Numbered from the stretch's first letter, positions 25,801 to 35,155 are shown. The stretch: 64,000 nt of DNA from Sporobacter termitidis DSM 10068 (GCF_900130065.1 NZ_FQXV01000009.1:1-64000); one strand, 5' to 3'. Numbers and translations are program-made. The notes: generated from the sequence alone by a model not told the origin.

Positions 25801-27381
25801 ATGAAAAAGCTATTGTCCCTATTCACCGCATGTCTGCTCGCGATAGCGATGGCGACGCCGGCTCTTGCTGTTGACACCAGTGCGGAACCAGTCACACGGG
25901 GTGTATTTGCCGCCTTGATCAATCAGGCGTATAACTTTTTCACAACCGACGGTAAATTATTCAGCGATGCTGGGCTAGAGCACCCCTATGCCTATGAAAT
26001 GATGGCCGCCAGGCGGGCGGGTTATTTGCAGGGATATCCTGACGGCAGATGTGCTCCGGATACATATATCACCCGGATGGAGGCCGCCGTTATGCTCGAC
26101 CGGGTCGCCGATCTTCCGCCGTCCGATGCCGGCATACAATTCTCCGATGCCCGGGATATCCCCGGCTGGGCAACCGAAAGCGTTGCCTCGGCTTGTACAA
26201 ACGGACTTTTTACTGTGAACAAGGACGGGGCCTTTGAGCCCAATAAGCCGCTGACATCAGCGGAGGCGGATCTTGCCATAGCCAAAGCCTCCTCCATCAA
26301 GGGCAGGCCGTGGTATAGCAAGCTGATTCAGACAACATCCCATGACGGATTTGAGCTGACAGGCCGGCTATGTCTCCCCGAAGGGGATGAAACGGTAGGC
26401 AAGGTGGTGGTGCTCGTCAACGGGACCGGCCCCAGCACTTATGAGACGAAGGGACTCCAGCCGCCCTATCGGTACAAGTACTATGATTATTTTGCCGATC
26501 AGTTCGCCGCGGAGCACACGGCTTTTTTCTCATATAACACCAGAGGTGTGCAGCTGACCGAGGAAAATCCCTACTATACCATAAACTGGGATGTCTACGG
26601 GACTTACACACCCCAGAATTGTGCCAAGGATGTCGTGACCTTTATTAAGGACATTAAGGATTTCAAAGTGACAAAAGACGCCGAAATCGTTCTATTGGGC
26701 TGGAGCGAGGGGGCGATTGTGGCGCCGCTGGCGGCGCTTGAGCCTGACAACGGAATCGACGCGCTGCTGCTGGCCGGATATCCCGACATGAATATGAAAG
26801 AAATCCTCGACTGGCAGCTGGACGGGGCGCAGACCTTGTTCTACTATACCATCGCTTTTGATGCCGAAGGCCAAACGTCCATCACCAAGGCGCAGTACGA
26901 AGCAGACCCATACGGTGTGATCGGCGTCTCGCCGCTTGTTTACGACATGAGCTTTGACGAGCTTGACGCCAACAAGAACGACGTCATTGACGTTGAGGAC
27001 TTTGCCGGTCTGCCCCGTGCCCAGCTTCATCAGGCGCTTCTCTCCGCCATTGAGCGCAACGACACCGAATGGATCGTGCAAAACTTCCTGCCTCTGCCGG
27101 CAGGCTGGTTCAAGGCCCATTTTGCGCTGGGCAAAACAGGCGATATCCTGACAAAGGTACGGGACATGCCCATTCATATCTTCCAGGGCACTTACGACTT
27201 AAACTGCCCGGTCCAGGGCGCATACGATGTCCAGGCGCAATTTAATGCACTGGGCTTGACCAACCTGCAGGTTCATGTGTTCGACGGACTCGATCATAGC
27301 CTGGGGTTTGATTACTGGCTGCTGTCGGGCGAAAACAGCGAAGGCTACACGTCCATATTCGACACCGCACGGGGCCTGTAG
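25801..27381 (+). CDS. Secreted SLH-domain alpha/beta hydrolase with EF-hand-like loop
   Basis: Exported protein of 526 residues. A signal peptide ending ATPALA (about residue 23) is followed by about two or three S-layer-homology units (30-165; YLQGYPDGRCAPDTYITRMEA is recognisable in part), which would hold it on the wall. An alpha/beta hydrolase follows: oxyanion region VLVNGTGPSTYE, nucleophile Ser302 in GWSEGA, acid in GTYDLNCP and base in GLDHSLG. Residues 389-400 (DANKNDVIDVED) form a good calcium EF-hand loop inside the lid-like insertion. It is probably an esterase or peptidase on the cell surface. ATG 25801 has GGAG upstream. Confidence 0.87.
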   Translation: MKKLLSLFTACLLAIAMATPALAVDTSAEPVTRGVFAALINQAYNFFTTDGKLFSDAGLEHPYAYEMMAARRAGYLQGYPDGRCAPDTYITRMEAAVMLDRVADLPPSDAGIQFSDARDIPGWATESVASACTNGLFTVNKDGAFEPNKPLTSAEADLAIAKASSIKGRPWYSKLIQTTSHDGFELTGRLCLPEGDETVGKVVVLVNGTGPSTYETKGLQPPYRYKYYDYFADQFAAEHTAFFSYNTRGVQLTEENPYYTINWDVYGTYTPQNCAKDVVTFIKDIKDFKVTKDAEIVLLGWSEGAIVAPLAALEPDNGIDALLLAGYPDMNMKEILDWQLDGAQTLFYYTIAFDAEGQTSITKAQYEADPYGVIGVSPLVYDMSFDELDANKNDVIDVEDFAGLPRAQLHQALLSAIERNDTEWIVQNFLPLPAGWFKAHFALGKTGDILTKVRDMPIHIFQGTYDLNCPVQGAYDVQAQFNALGLTNLQVHVFDGLDHSLGFDYWLLSGENSEGYTSIFDTARGL

Positions 27382-27858
27382 ACCCAGCTTGGACGCTTTC
27401 TTTGCCGATCATAATAATAGAAATAAAGTAATAGAGGCTGTCTCCCGACAGCCTCTATTAAACTGTCGACAAAGCCCCCCGGGCTTTGCCGACAAAAAGC
27501 TGCATGCAGCTCGCTCAGCCGCTCCCCGCATGAGAAGTGTCATTTCCGACGTACACGCCGCCGGAAATGACGGATTCCATCGTGTTTCCGCCGTGCGCGG
27601 CGGAAATTCTGCAAAACTTTTATCTCGAAAATAGGTTTGTCTACAGTCTGATAGAGGCTGTCTCCCGACAGCCTCTATCAGCAAACAGCATCAAGTAAAT
27701 GCGCATCACCGCAGGGTCTGGAGCACAGCCCCAAGCAGGATCGCCGCAGCGCCCGGGGGTCCGGGGCGCAGCCCCGAGCCGGGTTTGGGGCGCAGCCCCA
27801 TCAGGGGTCATAGGGGGCGAAGCCCCCTATACCTCTATCGGGCGGGCGGGTGGGCATT
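27382..27858. repeat. Composite intergenic repeat region
   Basis: No gene is supported. Two copies of one hairpin (27430-27459, arms 13 bp; 27649-27680, arms 14 bp; loop TCCC) flank a segment with an AAAGCCC hairpin (27465-27493) and the ~90-bp element (27530-27620) that is inverted at 13190-13280. Then follow GGGGCGCAGCCCC-type repeats, with CCTATACCTCTATCGGGCGG near 27830 recurring inverted at about 59998. Confidence 0.85.
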
Positions 27859-29868
27859 TTAGATATGTATGGCCGCCTGGAACCCGCCGTTCGTCGCCGT
27901 CGAGATATTGCCGACAGCCTTCGCGTCGCCGACGATGAAGACGTCCGTTTCCGCCGCGCTGTGGCGCAGCGCATCGGCCACGTCCGTGAGCGGGGTCATG
28001 CCCAGCGCCAGCAGGACGGTATCGCAGGGATATTCCACGAGCTCTCCCGTGGCCAGGTCCTTGCAGATGATCTTGTCATCCCGGACCTCTTCGAGCCGGT
28101 TATTCAGGTGCAGCGGGATGCGCTGCTCCTCCATGATGGCCAGCATCTCGTCGCCGGCGTGCTTGGAGCTCTGGCGGAGGGAAACAAAGTGCTTTTCGGT
28201 GTCGAGCATTTCTATGACCGTGACATCCTTGCCCATCTGCTTGAAGTCGATGGCCGCCTCCAGGCCGACGGCGCCGCCGCCGACGATGACGAGCTTATTG
28301 CCGACGGGCACCTTGCCCATTTCGGCGTCGGGCGCCCAGTGGACGTGGGGCTTGCTGATGCCGGGAATCTTTGACGGGACGATGGGCTTGGAGCCGACGG
28401 CGACAATGATGGCGTCGTAGGCCTCCTTATCGAGAATTTCCTTGCTGGCTTCCGTGTTCATGAGGATTTTTGCCGGATACTTGGTCACCTCGCGGAGGAG
28501 CCATTTCAGGTAATCCTGGCAGTCGATCTTGAAGGGCGCGTGGGCCGCCGGGACGACGCTGCCGCCCAGCTGGTTCGTTTTTTCATAAAGCGTCACGTCG
28601 TGACCCCGGTCGCAGAGGGCCATCATGGCGTAGAGGCCGGCCGGTCCGCCGCCGACGACGGCGACTTTTTTCTTGACGGGGGCTTTCGGGACAACACCGT
28701 CCTTAATTTCTTTAAATACGCCGGAATAGGGGTTGACGGCGCAGTTGAGGGGCCTCGGCGGGAAGAAGCGAGTGCAGGCGTCGCACCGGAGGCAGGGCCT
28801 GCGGTCCTCGGGGCGGTTCTGCGCGTACTTCCTGGGCATGTCGGGGTCCGCCATCAGCGGGCGGCACATCGCAACGAAATCGGCCCAGCCGTTGGCGAGA
28901 ATCTCCTCGCCCAGGTCGAGGCTCGTGATGGAGCCGACGGTGGTGACGAGAAGGTTGGGGAACGCCTTTTTGACGTCCCGGGCGTAATGGACGTTGAAGC
29001 CCCTGGGCATCAGGAAGTTCTGGCACCAGTTGCGGTAATATTTAAAGTCAAAGTCGCTGTGGAGGCCGGCGGACACATGGAGAATGTCGATGTGGTCCTG
29101 CAGGTACTCGATCATCTTCAGCGTCTCGTCGAAGTGCATGCCCTCCGGAGCGATCTCGTCGGCGGAGATGCGGAACTCGATGACAAAGTTGTTGCCGACC
29201 TTTTTGCGGATGGCGTCGCAGACCTCGATGGCAAAGCGGGCGCGCTTCTCGGTCGTCCCGCCGTACTCGTCCTGGCGCTTGTTGTACAGGGGACTCATGA
29301 ACTGGCTGATGAGATTGCCGTGGCCGCCGTGGATAAGGGCGATGTCCATGCCCGCCTCCTTCATGCGGTAGCAGGCCGAGGCGAACTTATCCACGGTCTC
29401 GGCGATCTTCTCATGGGTCATTTCGATGGAGGGGATCGGCGCGCGTCCAAGACGCTTGGCGCGGGATATCTCCGAGGAGGTGATGATCGAAGAGGCGCTG
29501 TAGGGCGCGTGGCCGACGGTCTCGAAGGCCGTGTCCTTGCCGTTGTGGTTGACCTCAAAGGAGGCATGGCAGTTGTACTGGGCGGCCATTTCGGCATACC
29601 AGCTGAGCGGCAGGACGCACCGGTCCGTACCGAGATCGATCTGGGTCTCCTCGTCGTGGCATTCGTTTTTGTCGACGGTGGCGTTGCCGACGTAGAGGAT
29701 CGACGTGCCGCCGCGGGCCAGGGGGCGCATCCAGTCCACGAAATCGCGGGACATGGTGCCGTCCTGATTGGCGACGTTGGGGGACGGGGGCGCCAAGGTC
29801 ACCCTGTTTTTAAAGTCGATACCTCTGATTTTGATCGGTGCAAATACATGCTCGTATTTGGATCCCAT
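27859..29868 (-). CDS. Old-yellow-enzyme type NADH:flavin reductase with Fe-S and FAD domains
   Basis: Protein of 669 residues with the 2,4-dienoyl-CoA reductase/BaiCD-BaiH plan. The N-terminal FMN barrel runs about 1-370. A four-Cys Fe-S motif (CLRCDACTRF ... NCAVNP) precedes an FAD domain (VVGGGPAGLYA) with an inserted NAD(P)H fold (IVGGGAVGLEAAIDF). Such enzymes reduce conjugated C=C bonds of enoates, enones or steroids. AAGGAAG precedes the ATG. It is a single-gene unit with a promoter and operator-like palindrome upstream. The substrate is not given by the context. Confidence 0.92.
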   Translation of the reverse strand: MGSKYEHVFAPIKIRGIDFKNRVTLAPPSPNVANQDGTMSRDFVDWMRPLARGGTSILYVGNATVDKNECHDEETQIDLGTDRCVLPLSWYAEMAAQYNCHASFEVNHNGKDTAFETVGHAPYSASSIITSSEISRAKRLGRAPIPSIEMTHEKIAETVDKFASACYRMKEAGMDIALIHGGHGNLISQFMSPLYNKRQDEYGGTTEKRARFAIEVCDAIRKKVGNNFVIEFRISADEIAPEGMHFDETLKMIEYLQDHIDILHVSAGLHSDFDFKYYRNWCQNFLMPRGFNVHYARDVKKAFPNLLVTTVGSITSLDLGEEILANGWADFVAMCRPLMADPDMPRKYAQNRPEDRRPCLRCDACTRFFPPRPLNCAVNPYSGVFKEIKDGVVPKAPVKKKVAVVGGGPAGLYAMMALCDRGHDVTLYEKTNQLGGSVVPAAHAPFKIDCQDYLKWLLREVTKYPAKILMNTEASKEILDKEAYDAIIVAVGSKPIVPSKIPGISKPHVHWAPDAEMGKVPVGNKLVIVGGGAVGLEAAIDFKQMGKDVTVIEMLDTEKHFVSLRQSSKHAGDEMLAIMEEQRIPLHLNNRLEEVRDDKIICKDLATGELVEYPCDTVLLALGMTPLTDVADALRHSAAETDVFIVGDAKAVGNISTATNGGFQAAIHI

Positions 29869-29907
29869 ATATGTCTGCTTCCTTTCGATTATATTTTCCT
29901 GATTCCG

Positions 29908-29937
29908 ATTATATCATTACCGGCGGCGGTAATGCAA
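29908..29937 (-). promoter_or_regulatory. Promoter of the OYE-type gene with palindromic operator
   Basis: On the minus strand, TTGCAT (29937-29932), an 18-base spacer, and TATAAT (29913-29908). ATTACCG-GCGG-CGGTAAT (29916-29933), a perfect 7-bp palindrome, fills the spacer, so a protein bound there would block polymerase. Confidence 0.7.
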
Positions 29938-30126
29938 TTGTTTCAGCGCGCAATGCCTGCCGTTTTGGTATGTGTTCATTCGGTTTTGCGCAGTGCTGGA
30001 CAAGGTTTATGTTAAATGCTACTATTTGTTTATGCAGGAACGGCCGTTGGCCGCCTCCGCGCCCTTATATGTAACATTTATGCACCCTGCGGTGACGGGG
30101 AGATATTCTATCAGGCGGTGAAGCGC

Positions 30127-32292
30127 ATGGACAACATTCTGGACGGACTCAATACCGAGCAGCTGCAGGCCGTGACGGCCACGGAGGGGTTTTACCGCGT
30201 CATCGCGGGGGCCGGCTCCGGCAAGACGCGCGCCCTGTCGCACCGCTTTGCGTATCTGGTGAGTGAAATCGGCGCGCTGCCGTCCGGCATCCTCTGCGTC
30301 ACCTTTACCAATAAAGCGGCCGCCGAGATGAAAAAGCGCATCAGAGCCCTCACCGGCGACAACGACACGGGCTATATCTCCACCTTCCACAGCTTCTGCG
30401 TCTCGGTTTTGCAGGAGGACATCAGCGCCGTCCAGTATCCCAAGAGCTTTCTTGTCCTCGACAACGCCGACATCGACGCCATGCTGAAGCTTATCTATGA
30501 GGAGCGCGGCCTCACGCTCCGGGACATGACCTTCGGGAAGGCCCGGGACATGATCGAAATGCGCAAGCTCGTGAAAGACCCGGAGTATTACGAGCTCATG
30601 ATCGCCATGACGCCCGAGGCGCTGCAGGAGAAATATTTAAACGCCGCGGCGGCCGACGACATCATCTTCTGGGGCTACCTTTATCAGGAGAAAAAATGCT
30701 TCGGCCTGGACTATAATGATTTGATCAAATACGTGCTGCACATCTTTGACATCGACGCGGCCATCCGGCTGAAATGGCAGCAGCGGCTGGAATACATCAT
30801 GATCGACGAGTTCCAGGACATCGACGCGCTGCAGTACCGCCTGATGCGGGTCCTCTGCGACTACCACAAAAACCTCTTCATCGTCGGCGACCCGGACCAG
30901 ACGATCTACACCTGGCGGGGCGCCAGCGTGCGGTATCTGCTGGAGTTCGACAAGGAATTTTCCAATGTCCGGACCATTATGATGATGCGCAATTACCGCT
31001 CGACGCCGCAGATCGTGGCCGCGGCCAATGCCCTCATTGCCGCCAACAAAATCCGGGTTGACAAGGACCTGATCCCCACGCTGCCGGACGGCGCGCCCGT
31101 CGTCTACCATCACGCCAGGACGGCCGGGGAGGAGGCGCTGTGGATCGCCCATGAGATCAAGGACCTCGCGGACAGGGGCGCCCCGCTCCGGGATATCACA
31201 ATCCTCTACAGGGCGCATTACCTCTCCCGCACGCTGGAGGAGGTGTTTCTGCGGGAAGAGCTGCCGTACACGATCTTCAGCGGCGTCCAGTTTTTCTCGC
31301 GGATGGAGATCAAGGACGCTTTGAGCTACCTGCGGCTCGTCTCCCTCCGTGACGATCTGTCGTTTCTTCGGGTGGCCAACGTCCCGAAGCGCAACCTGGG
31401 CCAGCGGCGCATGAAGTTCCTGCAGGACTACGCCGTCCAAAACAGCTGCACGCTGTACGCCGCCTTGGAGCGCACGGTTGACGACGATATTTTCAAGAAC
31501 ACGAAAGCAAAGCGCCTCCTGGCGCTGGTGGAGCGTTTTTCCGCCCTTGTCAGCGAGCTGCCCGTCTCCGAGCTTCTGAGCAAGCTCCTGGACGAGAGCG
31601 GCTACGAGGCGCTCCTCCGCACGGAGGGCAGTCAGGAGCGGCTGGACAATCTGGCCGAGCTCAAGCAGTCCGTCCACGACTTTGAAATCAACTGCGGCGA
31701 GGAATCGACGCTCGAGAGCTACCTTGCCCACGTGGCGCTCATGACGGCGGGCGACGCCGAGTCCGGCAAAAACGCCGTCAAGCTGATGACCGTCCACACG
31801 GCCAAGGGCCTCGAATTTCCTTACGTCTTCCTCTGCGGCCTGATGGAGGGCGTGTTCCCGTCCAAAAAGGTGCTGACCCGGGAGGGCATGGAGGAGGAGC
31901 GGCGTTTGTGCTTCGTCGCCTTTACCCGGGCGGAAAAAAGGCTCTGCCTCACCGACGCCGAGGGCCGGAACCTGGACGGCTCCTACCGCTATCCCTCCCG
32001 CTTCATCTTTAATGTGGACAGGGCCCTCCTCACCTACACCGGCGAGCTGGACCCCCGCCTCGTCTCCGACACGCGCCTTATGATCGAAAGCAATGAAAAA
32101 ATGCTGGAGCTGACAGCGGCGGGACCCTCCTTCGGCCCCGGCGACCGCGTCGTGCACAGCATTATGGGCTCGGGTGAAATCGTCGATATCGACAGGGATA
32201 AGAACGCCTATCTCGTCAAGTTCGACAGCATCCCCACCCCGCGAAAAATCAGCATGCGCGCCAGGCTGGAACGGGCGCCGTCTCAGGTATAA
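30127..32292 (+). CDS. UvrD/PcrA-like superfamily I DNA helicase
   Basis: 3'-5' DNA helicase of 721 residues. Seen in order: QxxA-type start LNTEQLQAVTA, Walker A GAGSGKT (28-34), FTNKAAAEMKKRI, TFHSFC, the DEFQD Walker B, GDPDQTIYTWRGA, MMRNYRS, MTVHTAKGLEFPYVF and FVAFTRAEKRL. Family members act in repair and in removing proteins from DNA. A C-terminal SH3/Tudor-like stretch (GDRVVHSIMGSGEIVDID) matches the PcrA tail. The ATG at 30127 is chosen because homology begins there, though its ribosome site is weak. It may be an additional helicase rather than the main PcrA. Confidence 0.93.
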   Translation: MDNILDGLNTEQLQAVTATEGFYRVIAGAGSGKTRALSHRFAYLVSEIGALPSGILCVTFTNKAAAEMKKRIRALTGDNDTGYISTFHSFCVSVLQEDISAVQYPKSFLVLDNADIDAMLKLIYEERGLTLRDMTFGKARDMIEMRKLVKDPEYYELMIAMTPEALQEKYLNAAAADDIIFWGYLYQEKKCFGLDYNDLIKYVLHIFDIDAAIRLKWQQRLEYIMIDEFQDIDALQYRLMRVLCDYHKNLFIVGDPDQTIYTWRGASVRYLLEFDKEFSNVRTIMMMRNYRSTPQIVAAANALIAANKIRVDKDLIPTLPDGAPVVYHHARTAGEEALWIAHEIKDLADRGAPLRDITILYRAHYLSRTLEEVFLREELPYTIFSGVQFFSRMEIKDALSYLRLVSLRDDLSFLRVANVPKRNLGQRRMKFLQDYAVQNSCTLYAALERTVDDDIFKNTKAKRLLALVERFSALVSELPVSELLSKLLDESGYEALLRTEGSQERLDNLAELKQSVHDFEINCGEESTLESYLAHVALMTAGDAESGKNAVKLMTVHTAKGLEFPYVFLCGLMEGVFPSKKVLTREGMEEERRLCFVAFTRAEKRLCLTDAEGRNLDGSYRYPSRFIFNVDRALLTYTGELDPRLVSDTRLMIESNEKMLELTAAGPSFGPGDRVVHSIMGSGEIVDIDRDKNAYLVKFDSIPTPRKISMRARLERAPSQV

Positions 32293-32600
32293 CGCCGTTT
32301 TTGCCCCGGCGTATACGTTATGGCAGAGGCATGAGAAAGAAATGGCCGAGGCGCCAATCACGTATGTACACCCCGGGGTTTAAATGATATACTGATTTTA
32401 CAAAACGTGGCTGAACGCCGGCATCAAAACACAACCGAAATACGCCGGAAATCTCTGCTGTGACGGCTCAGATTTGCCGGCGCTTCTTTATAATAAGGCC
32501 GCGCGCCGGGTCCGCCGCCGAAAACGCCGCTTTTTGACCTGCCGTAAAACTGCTTTTGCAACCGGCGGGCCGTAGAATGTGATGAAGGGGGGCTGTGACG
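32293..32600. other. Intergenic region before the GAF-BTAD regulator gene
   Basis: 308 bases with no supported gene. TATAAT at about 32490 lacks a good -35. Short GCCGGC inverted segments are present, but no clear terminator for the helicase gene. Confidence 0.5.
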
Positions 32601-33950
32601 ATGGATACGGAAGCCTTGAACGATATAAAATGCCGCGCCTGCCCGGTGACGGACGGTGCCGGCAACGAGCTTTTGTACCCGGTGCTGTTTGAGGCGGCCT
32701 GGCAGTACATCGAAAAAAATTATCACGGGCTGGACGCCCCCGAGGCCAACATCTACGACTGCCTGACGGCGTCCCTCACCCTGTACGACGCGGACCTGGC
32801 CTTTATCCTGGAGCTGGACGAGGAGCTGGAGGCATGTCAGTATCTCTATGTCAAGGCCCGGGAGGGCTTCGACATGGCGGGCCGCGGCCCGGACGAGGCG
32901 CTGCTGTTCTCAAACCTTTTTACGGACATCATCCGCAAGGACGAGCAGTTCTGCTTTACCGACGAGGACCTCACAGCGGCCCACCCGGAGGAATATAAAT
33001 GGCTCCAGGAGCACGGCATAAAAAGCGCTATGGCCGTCCCGTTCAAAACGAGGACGGGGCTTGTGGCCTTTTTCGGCGTCCATAACGCCCGGCGCTTTCT
33101 GAACAAAACGAGCTTTCTCACGCTGTCCACAAAGGCGCTGGCCAACGAAATCAGGGCGCTCCGGATGTCGCAGCTGCAAAACCCCTCCCGGTACTACTCC
33201 CCGGAGCTGGCCGACGACGACGTGGTGATCAAGCTGTTCGGCGGCTTCGATATCTACACGAATCTGGGCAGCCTGAGCTTTTCCGACATTTCCTCCGTCC
33301 AGTGCAGCCGTTTTCTTTTATACCTTTTAAAAAACAGGAGCAGGACGATCCCGGTCCGGGAGATCGCGGATGTGCTGTGGCCGGACCAGCTCATCGACAA
33401 CCCGTACGGCATGGTCAAGGGCGTGGCGTTCCGGGTGCGGAAGATTCTCGACAGCGTCTGCCCCCAGAAGCTCGTTGTGGCCAGGGCCGGCACGTACGCT
33501 GTAAACGACGCTCTGACGCTCATCATCGACGCGGAGGAGTTCGACCAGCTCTGCGACAGGGTCCATTCCTCCAAGCTGTCCGCCGTCGACAGGCAGATCA
33601 TTTATGAAAAGATTCTCCGGGTTTATAAGGGCGACATGCTGCCGGGCTACGAGTCGGAGATATGGCTCATGGGCTGGGTCGGGTATTACCAGATCAAATA
33701 CCTGGAGCTTTTAAAGGAATATCTCGCGCTTTTGCAGGAGACGGCGCAGTACGGCAAGATATTCGAGGCTGTTTCCAACGTCCTGAGCATCTGCTACGAC
33801 GACGGCGAGGTCTACGCCTTTCTCATCGGCGCGCTGGTCAGCCTGAACAAGCTGGAGCTGGCCAAAAGCTATTACATGCGTGTGGAAAAGCTGCTGTCTC
33901 CGGAGAAGCGGAAAGAATTCATCGACGTCTGGAATGAGAGTAAAAAATAA
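32601..33950 (+). CDS. GAF-like and BTAD-domain transcriptional regulator (SARP-type)
   Basis: Protein of 449 residues. The first part (about 20-195) looks like a GAF sensor domain, with AMAVPFKTRTGLVAFFGV typical of its last strands. The middle (about 205-305) is a winged helix of the OmpR/SARP kind (RTIPVREIADVLWPDQ, MVKGVAFRVRKIL), and the end (about 310-445) is a helical BTAD repeat region. Such proteins activate transcription in response to a small ligand. The gene ends 32 bases before the UroD-type gene, so it probably controls that gene or its pathway. The start is ATG 32601 (GGGGGG upstream) or GTG 32595. Confidence 0.78.
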   Translation: MDTEALNDIKCRACPVTDGAGNELLYPVLFEAAWQYIEKNYHGLDAPEANIYDCLTASLTLYDADLAFILELDEELEACQYLYVKAREGFDMAGRGPDEALLFSNLFTDIIRKDEQFCFTDEDLTAAHPEEYKWLQEHGIKSAMAVPFKTRTGLVAFFGVHNARRFLNKTSFLTLSTKALANEIRALRMSQLQNPSRYYSPELADDDVVIKLFGGFDIYTNLGSLSFSDISSVQCSRFLLYLLKNRSRTIPVREIADVLWPDQLIDNPYGMVKGVAFRVRKILDSVCPQKLVVARAGTYAVNDALTLIIDAEEFDQLCDRVHSSKLSAVDRQIIYEKILRVYKGDMLPGYESEIWLMGWVGYYQIKYLELLKEYLALLQETAQYGKIFEAVSNVLSICYDDGEVYAFLIGALVSLNKLELAKSYYMRVEKLLSPEKRKEFIDVWNESKK

Positions 33951-33982
33951 AAATTAACGATATGAGTCAAAGGAGCGGTCTT

Positions 33983-35086
33983 ATGAAATACCCACGGCCC
34001 AAGTATCTCGATCCCGCCGTCCCCACCGGGAAGGTTCCGGTCATGTTCAGCGACGCCGTTGTCGACGTGCCCCGGTTCGACACGCCCATCACGCCGCTGC
34101 AGAACTTCGAGCGCGCCATTACGCGAAAAGACCCCCTCTGGGTGCCCAACACGCTGACCGATTATCAGACCCTGATGTTTCAGGACCTGGGCATCGGCGC
34201 GCAGATCGGCGCCGATTTCCACCGGAAGACCACCGAGGACTACGATTTTACCGACTGGTTCGGCGTCCCGCTGACCTGGGTGGTCTCCGCCGGCGGCGCC
34301 ACGAACACGCCCGACACCCATCTCCTGGAGGACATCACCGAGTGGGAAAAGGTCATCAAGTTCCCCGTCCTCAGCAACTGGGACTGGAAAACGAAGGCCG
34401 ACGCGTTCATGAAAAATGACTACGACCCGAAAAAGGTTTTACATATCGACCTGCACAACGGCTGCATCCAGCGGCTTATCGCGGTCCTGGGCGGCTATAC
34501 GGAGGGCATGTTTGCCCTGTCGCTGGAGCCGGAGGCCGTCCGTGCCTTCTTTGAGCGCCTGGCCGACCACATGATTGAGCTGGTCGACCTCTTGTGCAGC
34601 CTGTACCCGGTGAACCTCATGACCATCCACGACGACTGGGGCACGGAGAAGGACACCTTCTTCTCGCCGAAAATGATGGAGGAGCTGGTGTTTGAGCCCA
34701 CGAAGCGCATCATCAGCCATGTTCGGGGGAAGGGCGTCCACTTTATGCTGCACTCCTGCGGCAACATCACCCGCTTCATCCCGTACATGATCGACATGGG
34801 CGCCGAGCTCCTGCAGATTCAGCGGCGGGCCGTCGACATTCCGGCGATGAAGATAAAGTACGGCGGCAAAATCGGCTTCAACACCGGCATGGAGGGCCTG
34901 GAGCCCGGCACGGCGCTGCCAAAGGAGGAGCTGCTCCAGAAGATCAGGAATTCCGTGGACATCTACGGCAAGAGCGGCGGCTTTACCGCCAACCTCTTCG
35001 AGCGGGACCCCGAGCTCCTGTGGGATTCCGTCACCGAGCTGTACGCCTACAGCCGCGAGTTTTACGACAAGGAACAGGGCCGGTAA
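33983..35086 (+). CDS. Uroporphyrinogen decarboxylase-fold protein, likely methyltransferase-related
   Basis: UroD-family protein of 367 residues. The zinc-site HSCGNI (His257, Cys259) is like that of corrinoid-linked methyltransferases (MtaA, MtbA, CmuA) rather than true heme-pathway HemE. Other visible family segments are DLHNGCIQRL, HDDWGTEKDTFFSP and GKIGFNTGMEGL. No corrinoid protein gene is next to it, so whether it methylates coenzyme M, a corrinoid or something else is open. AAGGAG lies before ATG 33983. It is probably co-transcribed with the GAF-BTAD regulator. Confidence 0.85.
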   Translation: MKYPRPKYLDPAVPTGKVPVMFSDAVVDVPRFDTPITPLQNFERAITRKDPLWVPNTLTDYQTLMFQDLGIGAQIGADFHRKTTEDYDFTDWFGVPLTWVVSAGGATNTPDTHLLEDITEWEKVIKFPVLSNWDWKTKADAFMKNDYDPKKVLHIDLHNGCIQRLIAVLGGYTEGMFALSLEPEAVRAFFERLADHMIELVDLLCSLYPVNLMTIHDDWGTEKDTFFSPKMMEELVFEPTKRIISHVRGKGVHFMLHSCGNITRFIPYMIDMGAELLQIQRRAVDIPAMKIKYGGKIGFNTGMEGLEPGTALPKEELLQKIRNSVDIYGKSGGFTANLFERDPELLWDSVTELYAYSREFYDKEQGR

Positions 35087-35104
35087 AAGGCCCTGCCCCA
35101 ACTG

Positions 35105-35155
35105 AAAAATCCCCGAAAGGTCCCGGGCATACGGCAGACCTTTCGGGGATTTTTT
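35105..35155 (+). terminator. Strong intrinsic terminator after the UroD-type gene
   Basis: An 18-base arm AAAAATCCCCGAAAGGTC (35105-35122) pairs with 35137-35154 and ends in a T run. A-rich and T-rich ends allow use in both directions, as the next gene converges. Confidence 0.92.

Noticed and set aside
28540-30015. 491-codon open frame on the plus strand
   Set aside because: Antisense to the OYE-type reductase gene, whose motifs and ribosome site are unambiguous.
30637-32361. 574-codon open frame on the minus strand
   Set aside because: Antisense shadow of the helicase gene in GC-rich DNA; no recognisable domain.
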